Positions 32,127-42,133 of a stretch of DNA of 64,000 nucleotides are shown piece by piece. Source of the stretch: Gracilariopsis chorda. Lineage: Eukaryota > Rhodophyta > Florideophyceae > Gracilariales > Gracilariaceae. Each line of letters starts with the position of its first letter. Positions within the stretch are counted from its first letter, which is position 1. The DNA lies in contig NBIV01000067.1 in assembly GCA_003194525.1 (NCBI GenBank), forward strand, positions 232,673-296,672. Reading direction: 5' to 3'. The notes under the pieces were generated by a model. That model ran no database searches. It saw only the letters and a program-made list of their open reading frames with translations, and was not told the origin of the DNA. The translations under genes were made by a program, and so were the position numbers.

Positions 32127-32955
32127 TGTGGTGCAATGCCCCAAAGGGGAAAAACACCGAAAGACGTTCGGGATCTTCCTCTCATGAGGTGAACCCAGTT
32201 GGGTAGAGCCCTCCCAGAGGTGTCACGGCGAAGCCGGTTTGTAAGACCAGGGACACCTGTCGCGACTCGCGCAGGGAGGTGAAGGCGAAGAATCGGTATC
32301 CGCGTGAGCGGGGGTGTGATCCTCAGTAGAGGTATGTTTCCACGTAAGTGGGGGTGTGTGAGCGGATGGGCACACGAGGGCCGCGGATAGCGGGAGGTGC
32401 TACCCTAAAAAGGGGAAAAAGGAAGGGCGAAGAGGAGGAAGGAAGGACGAAGTGGGTCGCGAGAGCGACGAACAGATACGGCAATCCCGGTGGACAGGAC
32501 TCCCTATACAGGGCGAAACACCAATGCAATTGGAACAATTATGCTCCCAGTGATGGGTCTCTTTAGATTTGCAAGGGGGTTAGATGTCCCGTGGTTCACG
32601 GCGTTTCCCTCCAAGGAGGAGTAGAGTACGCGCGCAAGCGGCAACAACTAGAGCCAATTCCCCAGGATGGGGTCCCTTGTTGGGGAAGGTTTACTGGTGC
32701 GACGGCAGTGCGCCGTCGCACTAAGTACTAGCTTCCCAGAAATGGGTGTGAAAATAATAAATATTATTAACTAAAAATACTTCACATTTCCTGGCAACAT
32801 CCACTACTGTTGCCAACCGCCAAGTGGCCCAAAACCGTGTCCCACGTGTCCATATCCACCATCGTGGGGCGTAGTTCATATACACACTACACAACCGATA
32901 ATATCGGGAAAGCGTTCAAGTACCAAGAATCCCTCCCTGAGGGCGTTGCACTACA
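32127..32955 (-). repeat. Element C: 5' LTR (829 bp)
   Basis: Matches 23180-24008 almost base for base. The differences I see are CACGAGG vs CATGAGG and AAATAATATT vs AAATATTATT. Confidence 0.95.
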
Positions 32956-33137
32956 AGAAAAGTGAGATTTCGATTGTTGATCTTACGTATGTCAACATTG
33001 AGGACAGAACCGTGTACCGTTGTTGACTTCCATAGAGATCCGTAATAATTTTTGCATTCAGCGTCATTTGTAACCAGACGAGCACGGCTGTTGACAGTTG
33101 TTCTAGCAGTTCTGCGAAGATCTGTGGACGGGGCCAT
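32956..33137 (-). pseudogene. piggyBac-family transposase, N-terminal part
   Basis: The ATG at 33135-33137 opens MAPSTDLRRTARTTV and continues ECKNYYGSLWKSTTVHGSV, then IRKINNRNLTF up to the AGAAA target duplication. The frame then joins that of 23174 downwards (LTVKFRLPNREKEV) with no base missing. A longer frame starting at 33235 also exists but does not join the transposase frame. Confidence 0.7.
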
Positions 33138-33649
33138 TGTGTACGAATGTTGTTGACGATAGTGCTTGATGTGACAGCTACGACTGTTGGTGATGTGTTG
33201 TGGACATGGTTCAGCGCTGCGGGCGTAGAAGACATGATGAGAAGATCAAAGCGAAAAAGTTTTTGGAAAAGTTTTAAGGTTTTGATAAAGTTCTAGAGTA
33301 ATTAAGATTGACCTCATATGAAGTCGCTGGTCAGATAGACACTAGTGAGACAAAACGTCATCTTATATCACAGAAACGACATCCTTTCTTCCAACTGTCG
33401 CCAAAGTTTTACGTAGAATATCAGACGAAGTCTAAGAATAAGAAAGCTAAACTTCTGGTAAAACAAAGCTTTGTTTCCTAGTGCTTCATGAGGACTGATT
33501 TAGATTCTTGACTAGATTTGACCAGCTAGAGCAAACGTGATATGACCGACTAACTTCAGATCTGCCAGTTCTGTCAGTGATGACTATTGTACGGTCCAGT
33601 ATAAAAGGATGCATGAGCGCATAAGAACTTTCCGCAGTTTCAGGTTCCG
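33138..33649. other. Right end of the piggyBac-like element and spacer
   Basis: Holds the subterminal palindrome (33310-33325) and outer inverted repeat (33334-33345) of the piggyBac-like element, then about 300 bp of AT-rich DNA without recognisable coding sequence up to element D. Confidence 0.6.
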
Positions 33650-33854
33650 TGTAACACTGAAGGCAGCCTACAAGCCCAGTCACGCCTGAACACCGTAATC
33701 GGCTTGTAGCTGTCATGTTCACAGACAGTAGCAAGCTTGTAGCGTAGTCATTGAAGTATCTAGCCTGCTACAAGATCTGTAAAAAAATGAGCGTCAGCTG
33801 ACCTTCTCCTTCATTTGGAGAAGATTAGAATCCATTCACCATCACTACGTTACA
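33650..33854 (+). repeat. Element D: 5' LTR (205 bp)
   Basis: Includes a hairpin CTTCTCC-TTCATTT-GGAGAAG towards its 3' end and a degenerate TATA-like TGTAAAAAAATG (TGTATAAAATG in the other copy). The PBS begins TGGTAGAATCTGC at 33857. Confidence 0.9.
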
Positions 33855-33929
33855 CTTGGTAGAATCTGCATTTCGATCCCCTCGCGTCCGCATTTTTCAG
33901 TCCCGTTACGACCACGATGCCCCCCGCAA

Positions 33930-34933
33930 GCGGAACGTGCTCCAGAGCACGCCTCAGAGCACAGAGAGCCAGCTAAACGTCCCGTACCGCAAATCCGTCC
34001 CCTCAAAACGGTTCAACCGGACATCAGCCACCCACCGCTCCGTCCCCACTGCACCAGCCGACCGCCGAATTGCCGCCTACGGATGACGCAGCTGCCTCCC
34101 GTTCACAATCTCCGGGACCACAAGGAATACTTCCGACATCCCTTGTCGAAATGATCCAGCAGCAGCAGGCTTCATTGGATGCGTTAGCCGCCCATGCAAG
34201 CTCCCTGACCGAGACTGTCGCTGGCATTTCTCCCGCATCGGGGCCTACAGTTCTTGCCACACCAACCCTCCCTTTGGACAGCACTCTGGTGGACCCACCA
34301 TCCCAGCACCAACCCGGAAGACCACCCCTTCTTCTGAACGTGTTGAAATCGTCAAACTTTACCACTTATCATGGGAAGGAATCTGAACAGACTTCCGTCA
34401 AAGTTCGTTCCTTTATCGCAGGTATCAGAAAAGTGACAAAATTGTGCTAAAGCATTTCTGAAGCTCAGGAAGTTGACATTGCCGTCTGTTTATTACGTGA
34501 TCATGCAGATCTGTGGTAGGCTCGCGCAACTCATGATGGAATTTCGTTCCCGGACCTCTCCGTTCTGCAAGAGGCTATGATAGCCGAATTTGTACATGCA
34601 AACGAACGTTCAATGGCTGGTGTTGATTTGATCCAACTGCGACTCAATGGTTCTATAGAGAGCCCTATCGTGAGGTTCACAGAACTCGTCAACATCTGTC
34701 ACAAACCTGTGTCTGAGGTTTTTACGTTTCTGCAGCTCTCGCTACCTCTGCTTTTCCGTCAGAGGTTATCCGAACGCTTTCCAGACGGTAATCCTATATC
34801 GATGTCCGAGGTTTACAACTACGTCTGCACGATCTATATCTCGGGGAAGTGGAACGATGCGAGCTCTTCCGACCCCAAGCAATCCAAAAGTTCTCACAAG
34901 AAGAAGGAATCAGGGAAAAAGAACGCAAATTAA
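33930..34933 (+). pseudogene. Element D: gag remnant
   Basis: A frame through PTLPLDSTLVDPPSQHQPGR, then SNFTTYHGKESEQTSVKV, an in-frame TAA at 34448 and a TAG near 34517, then a retrotransposon capsid-like region (ESPIVRFTELVNICHKP; FLQLSLPLLFRQRLSERFPD) and a Lys-rich end at 34933. I see no zinc knuckle. Confidence 0.65.
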
Positions 34934-35231
34934 ACGCATTCAGACCCCAATCTGATCGGTAAGGATCCCGATGCTGTTTTCTGGGGACCCGCCGACGTAC
35001 GAAACGCTGTCGAGAATGGTGTGTATCGAGCCAACGATCGCTGCACGAATGTGGAAAGAAGCGTTGGAGTGACCCCCTTCACTCTTGCCGCAACACTGTA
35101 GCTAATGCTGCAGCCCAGCACCCACCGAGCCACCCGGCAAAAAACTTGGAGCTTCGCACACAAGTGCGAATACAAGCAGTTCGACGGCCACACCGAAGCT
35201 CTCAGCCATCGACAGTGCTCCGAAGGGCAAA

Positions 35232-38200
35232 ATGATCTATAAGGGTACCTTGAATGGCCATAAGGTTGCCTCCCAACTCGATCGTGGAGCCTCCCACGCT
35301 TTCATGTCACTGAACTCGGCTCATCTCTGCCAACTCTCTCTCAGCGCTTCCGCATTCCCCTTTACTGAACTTGGCAACAATTCAACAGTTCCTATTCTCT
35401 TCGAGACAAAAACGCACATCTCCCTCGTCGACTTGTCTATTCCGGTCTCGGTTTACTTCATAGAGGTGAATGACGAGGATAAAGGTTTACCATTGTTAAC
35501 TGTAGGTCGAGAATGGCTTCGTTCTGCTCGCCCGCGCGTCTACCAGAAGACCTACAACCTTAACGTACAGCGCGCAAACGGTTCAAGGTTCAATGTTCTT
35601 CCTTGACAACTGACGCCTTCCCAGGCCCGCGTGAAGAAGCCCACTAGTCCAACTGTGTCCTACAAACGCCTTCGTTGAATGGAAAAGCAGAAGGGATGCG
35701 AACTGTATGCTTTGCGCTTACGCCCGTCTTCTTCCGTCAACTGCCACCCTGAATTGGCCTCCATAGTCGACGAGTTCCGAGACGTCTTTAAAGAGAAACT
35801 ACGTATGATCTCCCTCCTCAGCGGGAACAGGACTTCGAAATCAACCTGAGACCCAACTAGCCACCTCCCATACGGCCGATCATTCGGCTCTGAAACGAAG
35901 AGCTCCATCTCCTCTGCAACACATTGGAAGGGCTCCTCAGCAAAGGACTCATCTGCCCGTCTTCTTCCCCATTTTTTGCACCAGTTTTCTTCGTGAAGAA
36001 AAAGTCGGGACAGCTACGCATGGTTTGTGACTATAGAGGTCTCAAACGAATCACAATTCCGGACGCCACGCCTCCCTCTCTCATTGACGAAGCACTAGAC
36101 CAGTTTGCCGGAGAGAAGATATTTTCCCAGATATAACTCGTGGGAGCCTATCACCAGATGCGAATTAAGGAAGAGGACTGCCACAAAACTGCCATTCGCA
36201 CGCGCTTCGGCTCTCTTAGTGGCGAGTGCTCTGATTTGGGCTTTGCAACGCCCCAGCCGTCTTCTCTCGCCTAATCGCATCTGTTTTGAAAAACCTCAAT
36301 CGTCACTGCCTCGTCTTGTATCTCGACGATATTTTATTGTACAGCAGGACAATCGAAGAGCACAAAGATCACCTCCGAGAGGTCTTTGCCGCTCTAAAGA
36401 AACAACAACTATACGCTAAGCTCCGTAAGTGTGCGTTTGGTGTACCAGAAGTGGATGTCTTTGGCTTTCATGTTTCGGAAAAGGGTATTTCTACTCAGGA
36501 ACGTCTAATTTCATATATCTGAGAATGGCCTACACCTACCACACTCCGCCATGTTCAGCCTTTTGTTGGTCTCGCTAACTTCTATCGTCATTCCGTCAAA
36601 TTCTATGCTTCTATACTACAGCCTATCACCGATGTCATCCGCAAACACCCGTTAGAGTGGTCTACGGAGCAAGACCGAGCCTTTGCCGAGATCAAAACCG
36701 CTTTGACCACTGCACCCGTTTTTGGCTCACGCCGATCCGGATAAGCGCTTTGTTCTCGCCACGGACGCATCGAAGTACGCTGTTGGAGCAACGCTTTCTC
36801 AAGACGGACACCCAATTGCATTCATGTCGCACCGCTTGTCGGCAAAATAATCGAACTGGGATACCATCGATCAGGAATTGCTGGTTGTGATGATTGCTTT
36901 GCGAACTTGGGGCCCCTATCTTCGCGGAAGATACTTTAATCTACTCACTGATCAAGACCCAATCAGGTTCCTTCAGTCTAAGAGTAAGTTGAATGGGAGG
37001 CAGTGTCGTTGGCTTGAAGAAATCCAAGAATACAGCTTCGACGTCAGGCATATAGCTGGAAAAAAGAACGTTGTACCTGACGCGCTCAGCCACAGACCCA
37101 ACCAAACTCTGCCGCAACCACATGCATGCCGGGGTTGCACGATCGCATTCGTGGGACCTACGCCACGGATCTCTTGGCCACGAAATTGCTTTCGCATCTC
37201 AGAGACAGTTCGCAGTCCACTCCCGCCCGTTTTAACCGCTCAATAACCAACGTCGAGCTCATCGATGATCTCTTGTACTGGAAGGGGACCTCCTCTTTGA
37301 GGTTGTATATCCCTAAACCAAACAGGTGATTCGAGTTAAAGGATAACTTTAACAGAGTGGGACAACTGGGTGCTGATAAGACGTACTGCTCGGGTGTGCG
37401 AAGCGTGTAATGGCAGCAGGTGTATGGATATATACTTCGATTTGTGCGCAGCTGTCACCGTTGTCGGTCTAACAAGTCGTCCATGACTTGCCAGAAGGGC
37501 TTACTGAAGCCCCTACAGATCCCGAATCATTGTTGGGAGATAGTCACCTTCGAATTTCTGACTAAACTTCCCGTTCCGACTCCGGACATGACGCCATCCT
37601 TGTCTTCGTCGAAAAGCTTTCTAAGTATTCTATTTTCGTTCCGACCAAGAAGAATCCAACGGCGAAGAACACTATGGCTCTTTTCAACGCACATATTTTT
37701 CAAAGTACGGTGTACCTCACAATCTCGTTTCTGAACGCCATCCCAAGGTCAAGTATTGATTTTGGCGATCTATTATGCAACTTTTCAACTTCTCAATGTG
37801 AGGTGCAGTATTTGTGCTGCTAACCACTCGCAGACTGACAGAAAATCGGAGAACATGATTTTTACCCTCTCTTCCATGCTTCGCTCCTCCATTAAATCTC
37901 CGTCATCCGACTGGAACCGCCTTTTGCCGACTCTCGACTTCGAATACAACGCTTCTTGCCACGGCGGAACACGACGCGCGCCGTTCGAAGTCATTCTAGG
38001 CTACATCCCCCATACGTCAGTCAAGAGGTCTTTTCAGCACTGCAAATAACTCTCCAAAGAACCTCTCAACTATATTGGTCGTTTCAAGGCATTATTTGGA
38101 ATGGCAAGAGATAATTTGGCTACGGCAGTGTCGAAGCAAAAGTTTTACGCTGAAAGGACTCGTGCAGTCGTCTGGTTGGAAGTTAGAAACTTTTTTCTCC

Positions 38201-38628
38201 TCCGTACAGACAATCTTTGTCTTACACGACGCTCAAGTCTCCCGAAGAAGTGACAAACGCGTTGTATTGGCCCATTCCGCATTCGCAAAGTCTTGTTGCC
38301 TGCTACCTACCACATTAAACTACCTGCCACCATGTGCCGAGCTCATGATGTTTTTCATGATTCGAAACTGAAGCTATTTCACACTAACCAGCAGAACTCG
38401 CTGGATATTGTCATTAGCAACGATGGAACGGTTGAACAAGAAGCTTGCGCCATATTGGATAAGAAAAAGTTTAATCGCAAAGTTTTCTACCTGGTCCAGT
38501 TCGTTGGAGAAGCTTGCGAGGACACAGTTTGGCTCCCTCGAACTTCGCTTTTGAATTGCAAGGAACTGTTGGCATATTTTCAAAACTCTAAGACTTCGCT
38601 GGGACAGCTTCAGCTAAAAGCGGGGTGA
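35232..38628 (+). pseudogene. Element D: pol remnant (protease, RT, RNase H, integrase, chromodomain-like end)
   Basis: Protease near 35232-35606 with QLDRGASHAF where D-S/T-G-A is expected. RT from 35924 (FFVKKKSGQLRMVCDYRGLK; LVGAYHQMRI; LYLDDILLYSRTIEEH at 36310). RNase H at about 36750-37110 ([48 protein letters not shown]). Integrase fragments: zinc region CHRCRSNKSS near 37455, and core pieces to 38040. The last ORF (38293-38628) ends in a chromodomain-like FYLVQFVGEACEDTVWLPRT. Frame changes between blocks and many stops show it is dead. Confidence 0.85.
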
Positions 38629-38629
38629 G

Positions 38630-38833
38630 TGTAACACAGAAGACTGCTTACAAGCCAAGTCACGCTTGAACACCGTGATCGGCTTGTATCTGTCATTTTC
38701 ACAGACAGTAGCTAGCTTGTAGCGTAGTCATAGAAGTCTCTAGACTGCTACAAGACCTGTATAAAATGAGCGTCAGCTGACCTTCCCCTACATTTGGAGA
38801 AGGTCAGACTCCATTCACCATCACTACGTTACA
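38630..38833 (+). repeat. Element D: 3' LTR
   Basis: Matches 33650-33854, with TGTAACAC start and GTTACA end. The preceding AAAAGCGGGGTGAG serves as the polypurine tract. Confidence 0.9.
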
Positions 38834-40765
38834 TTCCGAGTTTTATCAACAAATGGAAACGCCAGTTGAGTCTTAAGTTAACAACCGGAGAGGTGGTTCG
38901 AATTAACGTGGAGGAGTTAGCATTTTTCTGATGCTCTCATGGTCTATTTTGTTGTGGTTTGCGCTGGTATTCGATTCGTGCTGAAAAAGCCAAAGAGTAT
39001 ACCAGATCATATGTTTGGAGATCAATTTAAGAAAATCTCTTATATTACAACCGCTTGGTACCATCTCTTACAAAGATGGTACCAACTCTTTCACATTGTT
39101 CAGGGATCTAGAATAGACGAGAAAGGGGATGAGGAAAGTTCAAACAAAATGTACAATCCTGGTTTCCAGAAGAGATTAATGCCTTCTTCTTCGAAGTATG
39201 CAGTTTATCTTTCGCTGCAAACGAGAGCAGAGGAAGACAAAGTCATCTTTTCATAGCATTTTCGGGTACAGGAAAGAGATGGAAGTGAATCTTTTGTGAT
39301 AATTGGCGTGTGGTCACCAGTACTGGAATCTCATAGTGCGCAGATGCAACCCCAAAGCAAAAAGACCTTTCTTAGATGCGGTACTTTGTGTACTTGTGTA
39401 TGAACTTGAACTGGGTGAGGCTCTTGAGTTTGTGATCGGTAAAAAGAGAGACTAAGTCAAAACATGAGCAAGTATATGATTGTCGCCCTAAGGTAAACCA
39501 ACGACAATGCGAACGGCGTGATCTGGAGTTCCAATTATTCCGGTTAGTTTATCAAAATATGTTTGACTCGGGAAGTCGTTAGAAGTAGCCCAGGTGACCA
39601 GCGGATTGATTGCTTACGTAGACCTGGGATGTCTGTAAAATCGACCAGGCAGTTGGCATACAGACGGGCCTAAGACTTCGGTGGCAGTGTCGAGAAAAGA
39701 CTTCTGCCGATCTGTGCGAAACAGAAGGCACGAGACAAGTGCAACAATGAAGATCTTACCAATCTTTTCCTGAAATTTCCCGGCAAAACCAGGAGTTTCC
39801 TACCAAAGCTGTGGCGGAGAACTAGAAGTTAGACCTCCCTTAAGCACTGCTTGGATGCTGCGATACCATCCGCCGGTACAGAGGTCTGAACGGTTGTGCA
39901 GGTGTTTTCTAGAACTTACGCTGAGATCTAAGGCACGCACAAGGGTCACCCCAATCTTACCGCCCGACATCGGCAAGGGTAAAGAGAAGAAGGAGGGTGA
40001 GATGTCACCAGATCCTCTGGGTGACGCAAAGGAGATACATGCAAACCACCTTTTCGCGGTGTACCCCTTAGCTGGCGTTCTCTGGAGCAGAGCAAAGGAT
40101 TAGCAGATAAAAGAACGACAAAAGAGAAACGTGCCAGAACGAAATGAATTTGCGATCGGGTCACCCCGCAGAAGTCTTACATCAGTCTACTTAGTCTTAG
40201 ATTACTAGCTGGTGAGCATAACACGGCTGCTGCAAGGTGGGAGCAAGCAACAGTTAGCTGCTGTATTTTGAGGCAGAAATCAAGATTGCTGCAACGGGAT
40301 AGACAGAGCTTTTCATTTACAAGGAGAGATTAGAGGTTAGTGATGAAGGTTTGGCTTCCGAATAATTTACCTTGTAGTTGTAATGATAGGTTCTACAACA
40401 GCCCCGTAATCAAGCAATATGCGCCCATAAAGATCAATCACTCAAATTTTTTTTCACTGTCGTCCTTCGTGCGATTAGCGTCGTTAGTTTTGGTCTTGTT
40501 CTTCCTTGTTTCTGAATTATACTTAGGTTTGTCGTTCATGACTACCTCTGCGCCTACTTACAGAGTTGCAGTTTGAATCCAAGCTTGGATCCCAAGTGCA
40601 TAAATTTTGTAGTTTCCGATTCCAACACAACTGGAAGTGGCCATTCATAGATACGAAATGGACACACCTCACAATGTAGAAAGTGAAACGCTAATCCTTG
40701 GACTGATCTTCGCTTTCCGCTGATGCGGCGTAGTAAGTCACGTGTTGGTGCACTCATCAGCCGTA
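38834..40765. other. Mostly non-coding stretch with one unassigned ORF
   Basis: The longest plausible frame is 38939-39256 (+), about 105 codons with a hydrophobic start (VYFVVVCAGIRFVL). I recognise no family and it may be chance. A perfect hairpin TTGGTACCATCT / AGATGGTACCAA (39055-39066, 39074-39085) lies inside it. Nothing else supported up to the membrane-protein gene. Confidence 0.4.
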
Positions 40766-42133
40766 CTACCTGACTTCTCCGACAACACCACCACGGAAGC
40801 TTTCAACCTCTGCCGTTTCCTCGAGCTCCAAGCCGAGCTGGCATCGCTCTCCATACTGATATTTCTTTCGGAACCGGACTCGTTCTACGTCTTTCCACAT
40901 CGTAGTATGTCGTTCTCCACAACCTAAACGATCCAGAATGAGAACTTCAAGGCCTTTTTCAACGTCATTGGCGAAGATCGTGCCAAGTGTTGCACGAACC
41001 AGCAGAAGAATGACGGCAACAACTATCAGCATGAACATGGAAGAGTTCCTCTCTGTTCTCTGGAGGAGCACATCGTTCTTGTTTTCGACGAAGTTACTGC
41101 CCAAATCTGACGCGTTCCGAACAAGAGTACTCTCCGCTTCAATGAAAGTCACTTTCTCTTTTAGGGATTCAACAATTTGAGTAGCATGCGTTCGTCTTTC
41201 CTCTTCCGAAATTGTCACGTTACCACAAGCCACTCGAACTGACGCAAGTAGTACCTTGTTCGTGCCAAACACGTCGTTCTGTTTCGGTGGCAGAGGCCCG
41301 AGTGTATTTCGTTCACCACAATGCTTCGCAAAACCGTCAAGTGCAATGTCTACTAAAGGTGCAACAGATCTGTTGGTAACTGCAGCCATGACATGCATTT
41401 CTACGTCATTTCCGTTCACCTGTGCATACTTTTGGCTCAACAAGACATAGCCCTGCAGTATGACTCTCACAACCACTTGTACTTGGTTTTCAAGCGAGAT
41501 TTCAACGCCAGTAACGTTTTCAGGTGCGTCTTCGGGTAAGCTTGGGCTCTCGCACAGTTGAAATGCAACTCTCACCAGGTCCTCGGGCCTTTCTTCAAAC
41601 TTCGCTAAATTGCATAGTGAAACATATGGAATTGTCTCAACAACGTTAAGCCCTCTATCTACACCAAGAAGAACACCGCGAAATCCAGCTTCTTCGAAAG
41701 TCAGTTCGTTTGTCCTGGACAACGATAGCGCGACAAGCATGGTATCAATCATTGGCGGAGCAATCACAAGCAGGAACAGAACTGAAGCCGTTCTAACGTG
41801 CACACTTGCAGGATCACGAGATATGTGAGTATCGCGAGGGATATCCCCTCTGTAATAAAGCCGAGTGAGCCAGTCTACCCTCAAAATACTGTTGAGGACA
41901 GCAAGTGGGGAGGAGAGGTATCTTGTCAGAAGCACTATTCCAAAGTTCTTCAGTTTTGTCTCGTGCCGTTTCTTCATTCCGAGAGTGATGGTGAATAAGA
42001 TGGAAGCGACTTGATAGGATATGAGCGTGACGAGAACCGATGTAACAAGGGAACTGAGAGACGTCTGCGAAATGTCAAAAAGATACCATTCCCTTTCAAC
42101 GGAGGCGTAAGATAGCTTATTGTTGCGTATCAT
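40766..42133 (-). CDS. Multi-pass membrane protein, paralogue 1 of a divergent pair
   Basis: Unrecognised family. I choose the ATG at 42131-42133 (MIRNNKLSYA) because its paralogue at 44368 begins MIRDEYLTYA; the open frame upstream has no ATG. The product is 455 residues. Hydrophobic segments lie at about 26-51, 115-138 and 366-388, with a weaker one near 63-84. The region between the third and last carries several N-glycosylation sequons (NVTG, NRS, CGNVT, NAS), which suggests it faces outside or the lumen. The end (GLEVLILDRLGCGE, then RFRKKYQY) matches ALEVIIKDRFGLK in paralogue 2. A TTTTTGCAG at 42243-42235 could be a splice acceptor of a 5' intron. Uncharacterised receptor, channel subunit or structural membrane protein; no function can be assigned. 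Confidence 0.75.
   Translation of the reverse strand: MIRNNKLSYASVEREWYLFDISQTSLSSLVTSVLVTLISYQVASILFTITLGMKKRHETKLKNFGIVLLTRYLSSPLAVLNSILRVDWLTRLYYRGDIPRDTHISRDPASVHVRTASVLFLLVIAPPMIDTMLVALSLSRTNELTFEEAGFRGVLLGVDRGLNVVETIPYVSLCNLAKFEERPEDLVRVAFQLCESPSLPEDAPENVTGVEISLENQVQVVVRVILQGYVLLSQKYAQVNGNDVEMHVMAAVTNRSVAPLVDIALDGFAKHCGERNTLGPLPPKQNDVFGTNKVLLASVRVACGNVTISEEERRTHATQIVESLKEKVTFIEAESTLVRNASDLGSNFVENKNDVLLQRTERNSSMFMLIVVAVILLLVRATLGTIFANDVEKGLEVLILDRLGCGERHTTMWKDVERVRFRKKYQYGERCQLGLELEETAEVESFRGGVVGEVR

Larger units (their letters stand above)
23180..32955 (-). mobile_element. Element C: Ty3/gypsy chromovirus with near-identical LTRs, inserted in the piggyBac transposase
   Basis: LTRs at 23180-24008 and 32127-32955, both 829 bp, differ by eye at about two positions. 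The target duplication AGAAA is perfect (23175-23179, 32956-32960). Internal order on the - strand: PBS, gag, pol in two overlapping frames, polypurine tract. There is no antisense accessory ORF: only about 255 bp separate pol from the 3' LTR. The whole element is rich in short perfect hairpins. Confidence 0.95.
20730..33345 (-). mobile_element. piggyBac-like DNA transposon, split by element C
   Basis: Outer inverted repeats CTAGTGTCTATC (20730-20741) and GATAGACACTAG (33334-33345) are followed inward on both sides by a CATATG-centred palindrome: GACCTCATATGAGGTC (20755-20770, inside a perfect 26-bp palindrome at 20750-20775) and GACCTCATATGAAGTC (33310-33325). Between them is a piggyBac-family transposase on the - strand. 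No flanking TTAA is visible at these ends, so the exact termini are uncertain. Confidence 0.65.
33650..38833 (+). mobile_element. Element D: short, old Ty3/gypsy retrotransposon
   Basis: LTRs 33650-33854 and 38630-38833 begin TGTAAC and end GTTACA. The perfect target duplication TTCCG is at 33645-33649 and 38834-38838. By eye the two LTRs differ at roughly a tenth of positions. Gag and pol are broken by many stops and shifts. It uses a different primer site from A, B, C and F, and it has no antisense ORF: the chromodomain stop lies one base before the 3' LTR. Confidence 0.93.

Noticed and set aside
20790-33303. TTAA at about 20793 and 33301 as piggyBac target duplication
   Set aside because: The inverted repeats and palindromes lie outside both, and the sequences just inside the TTAAs do not match each other.
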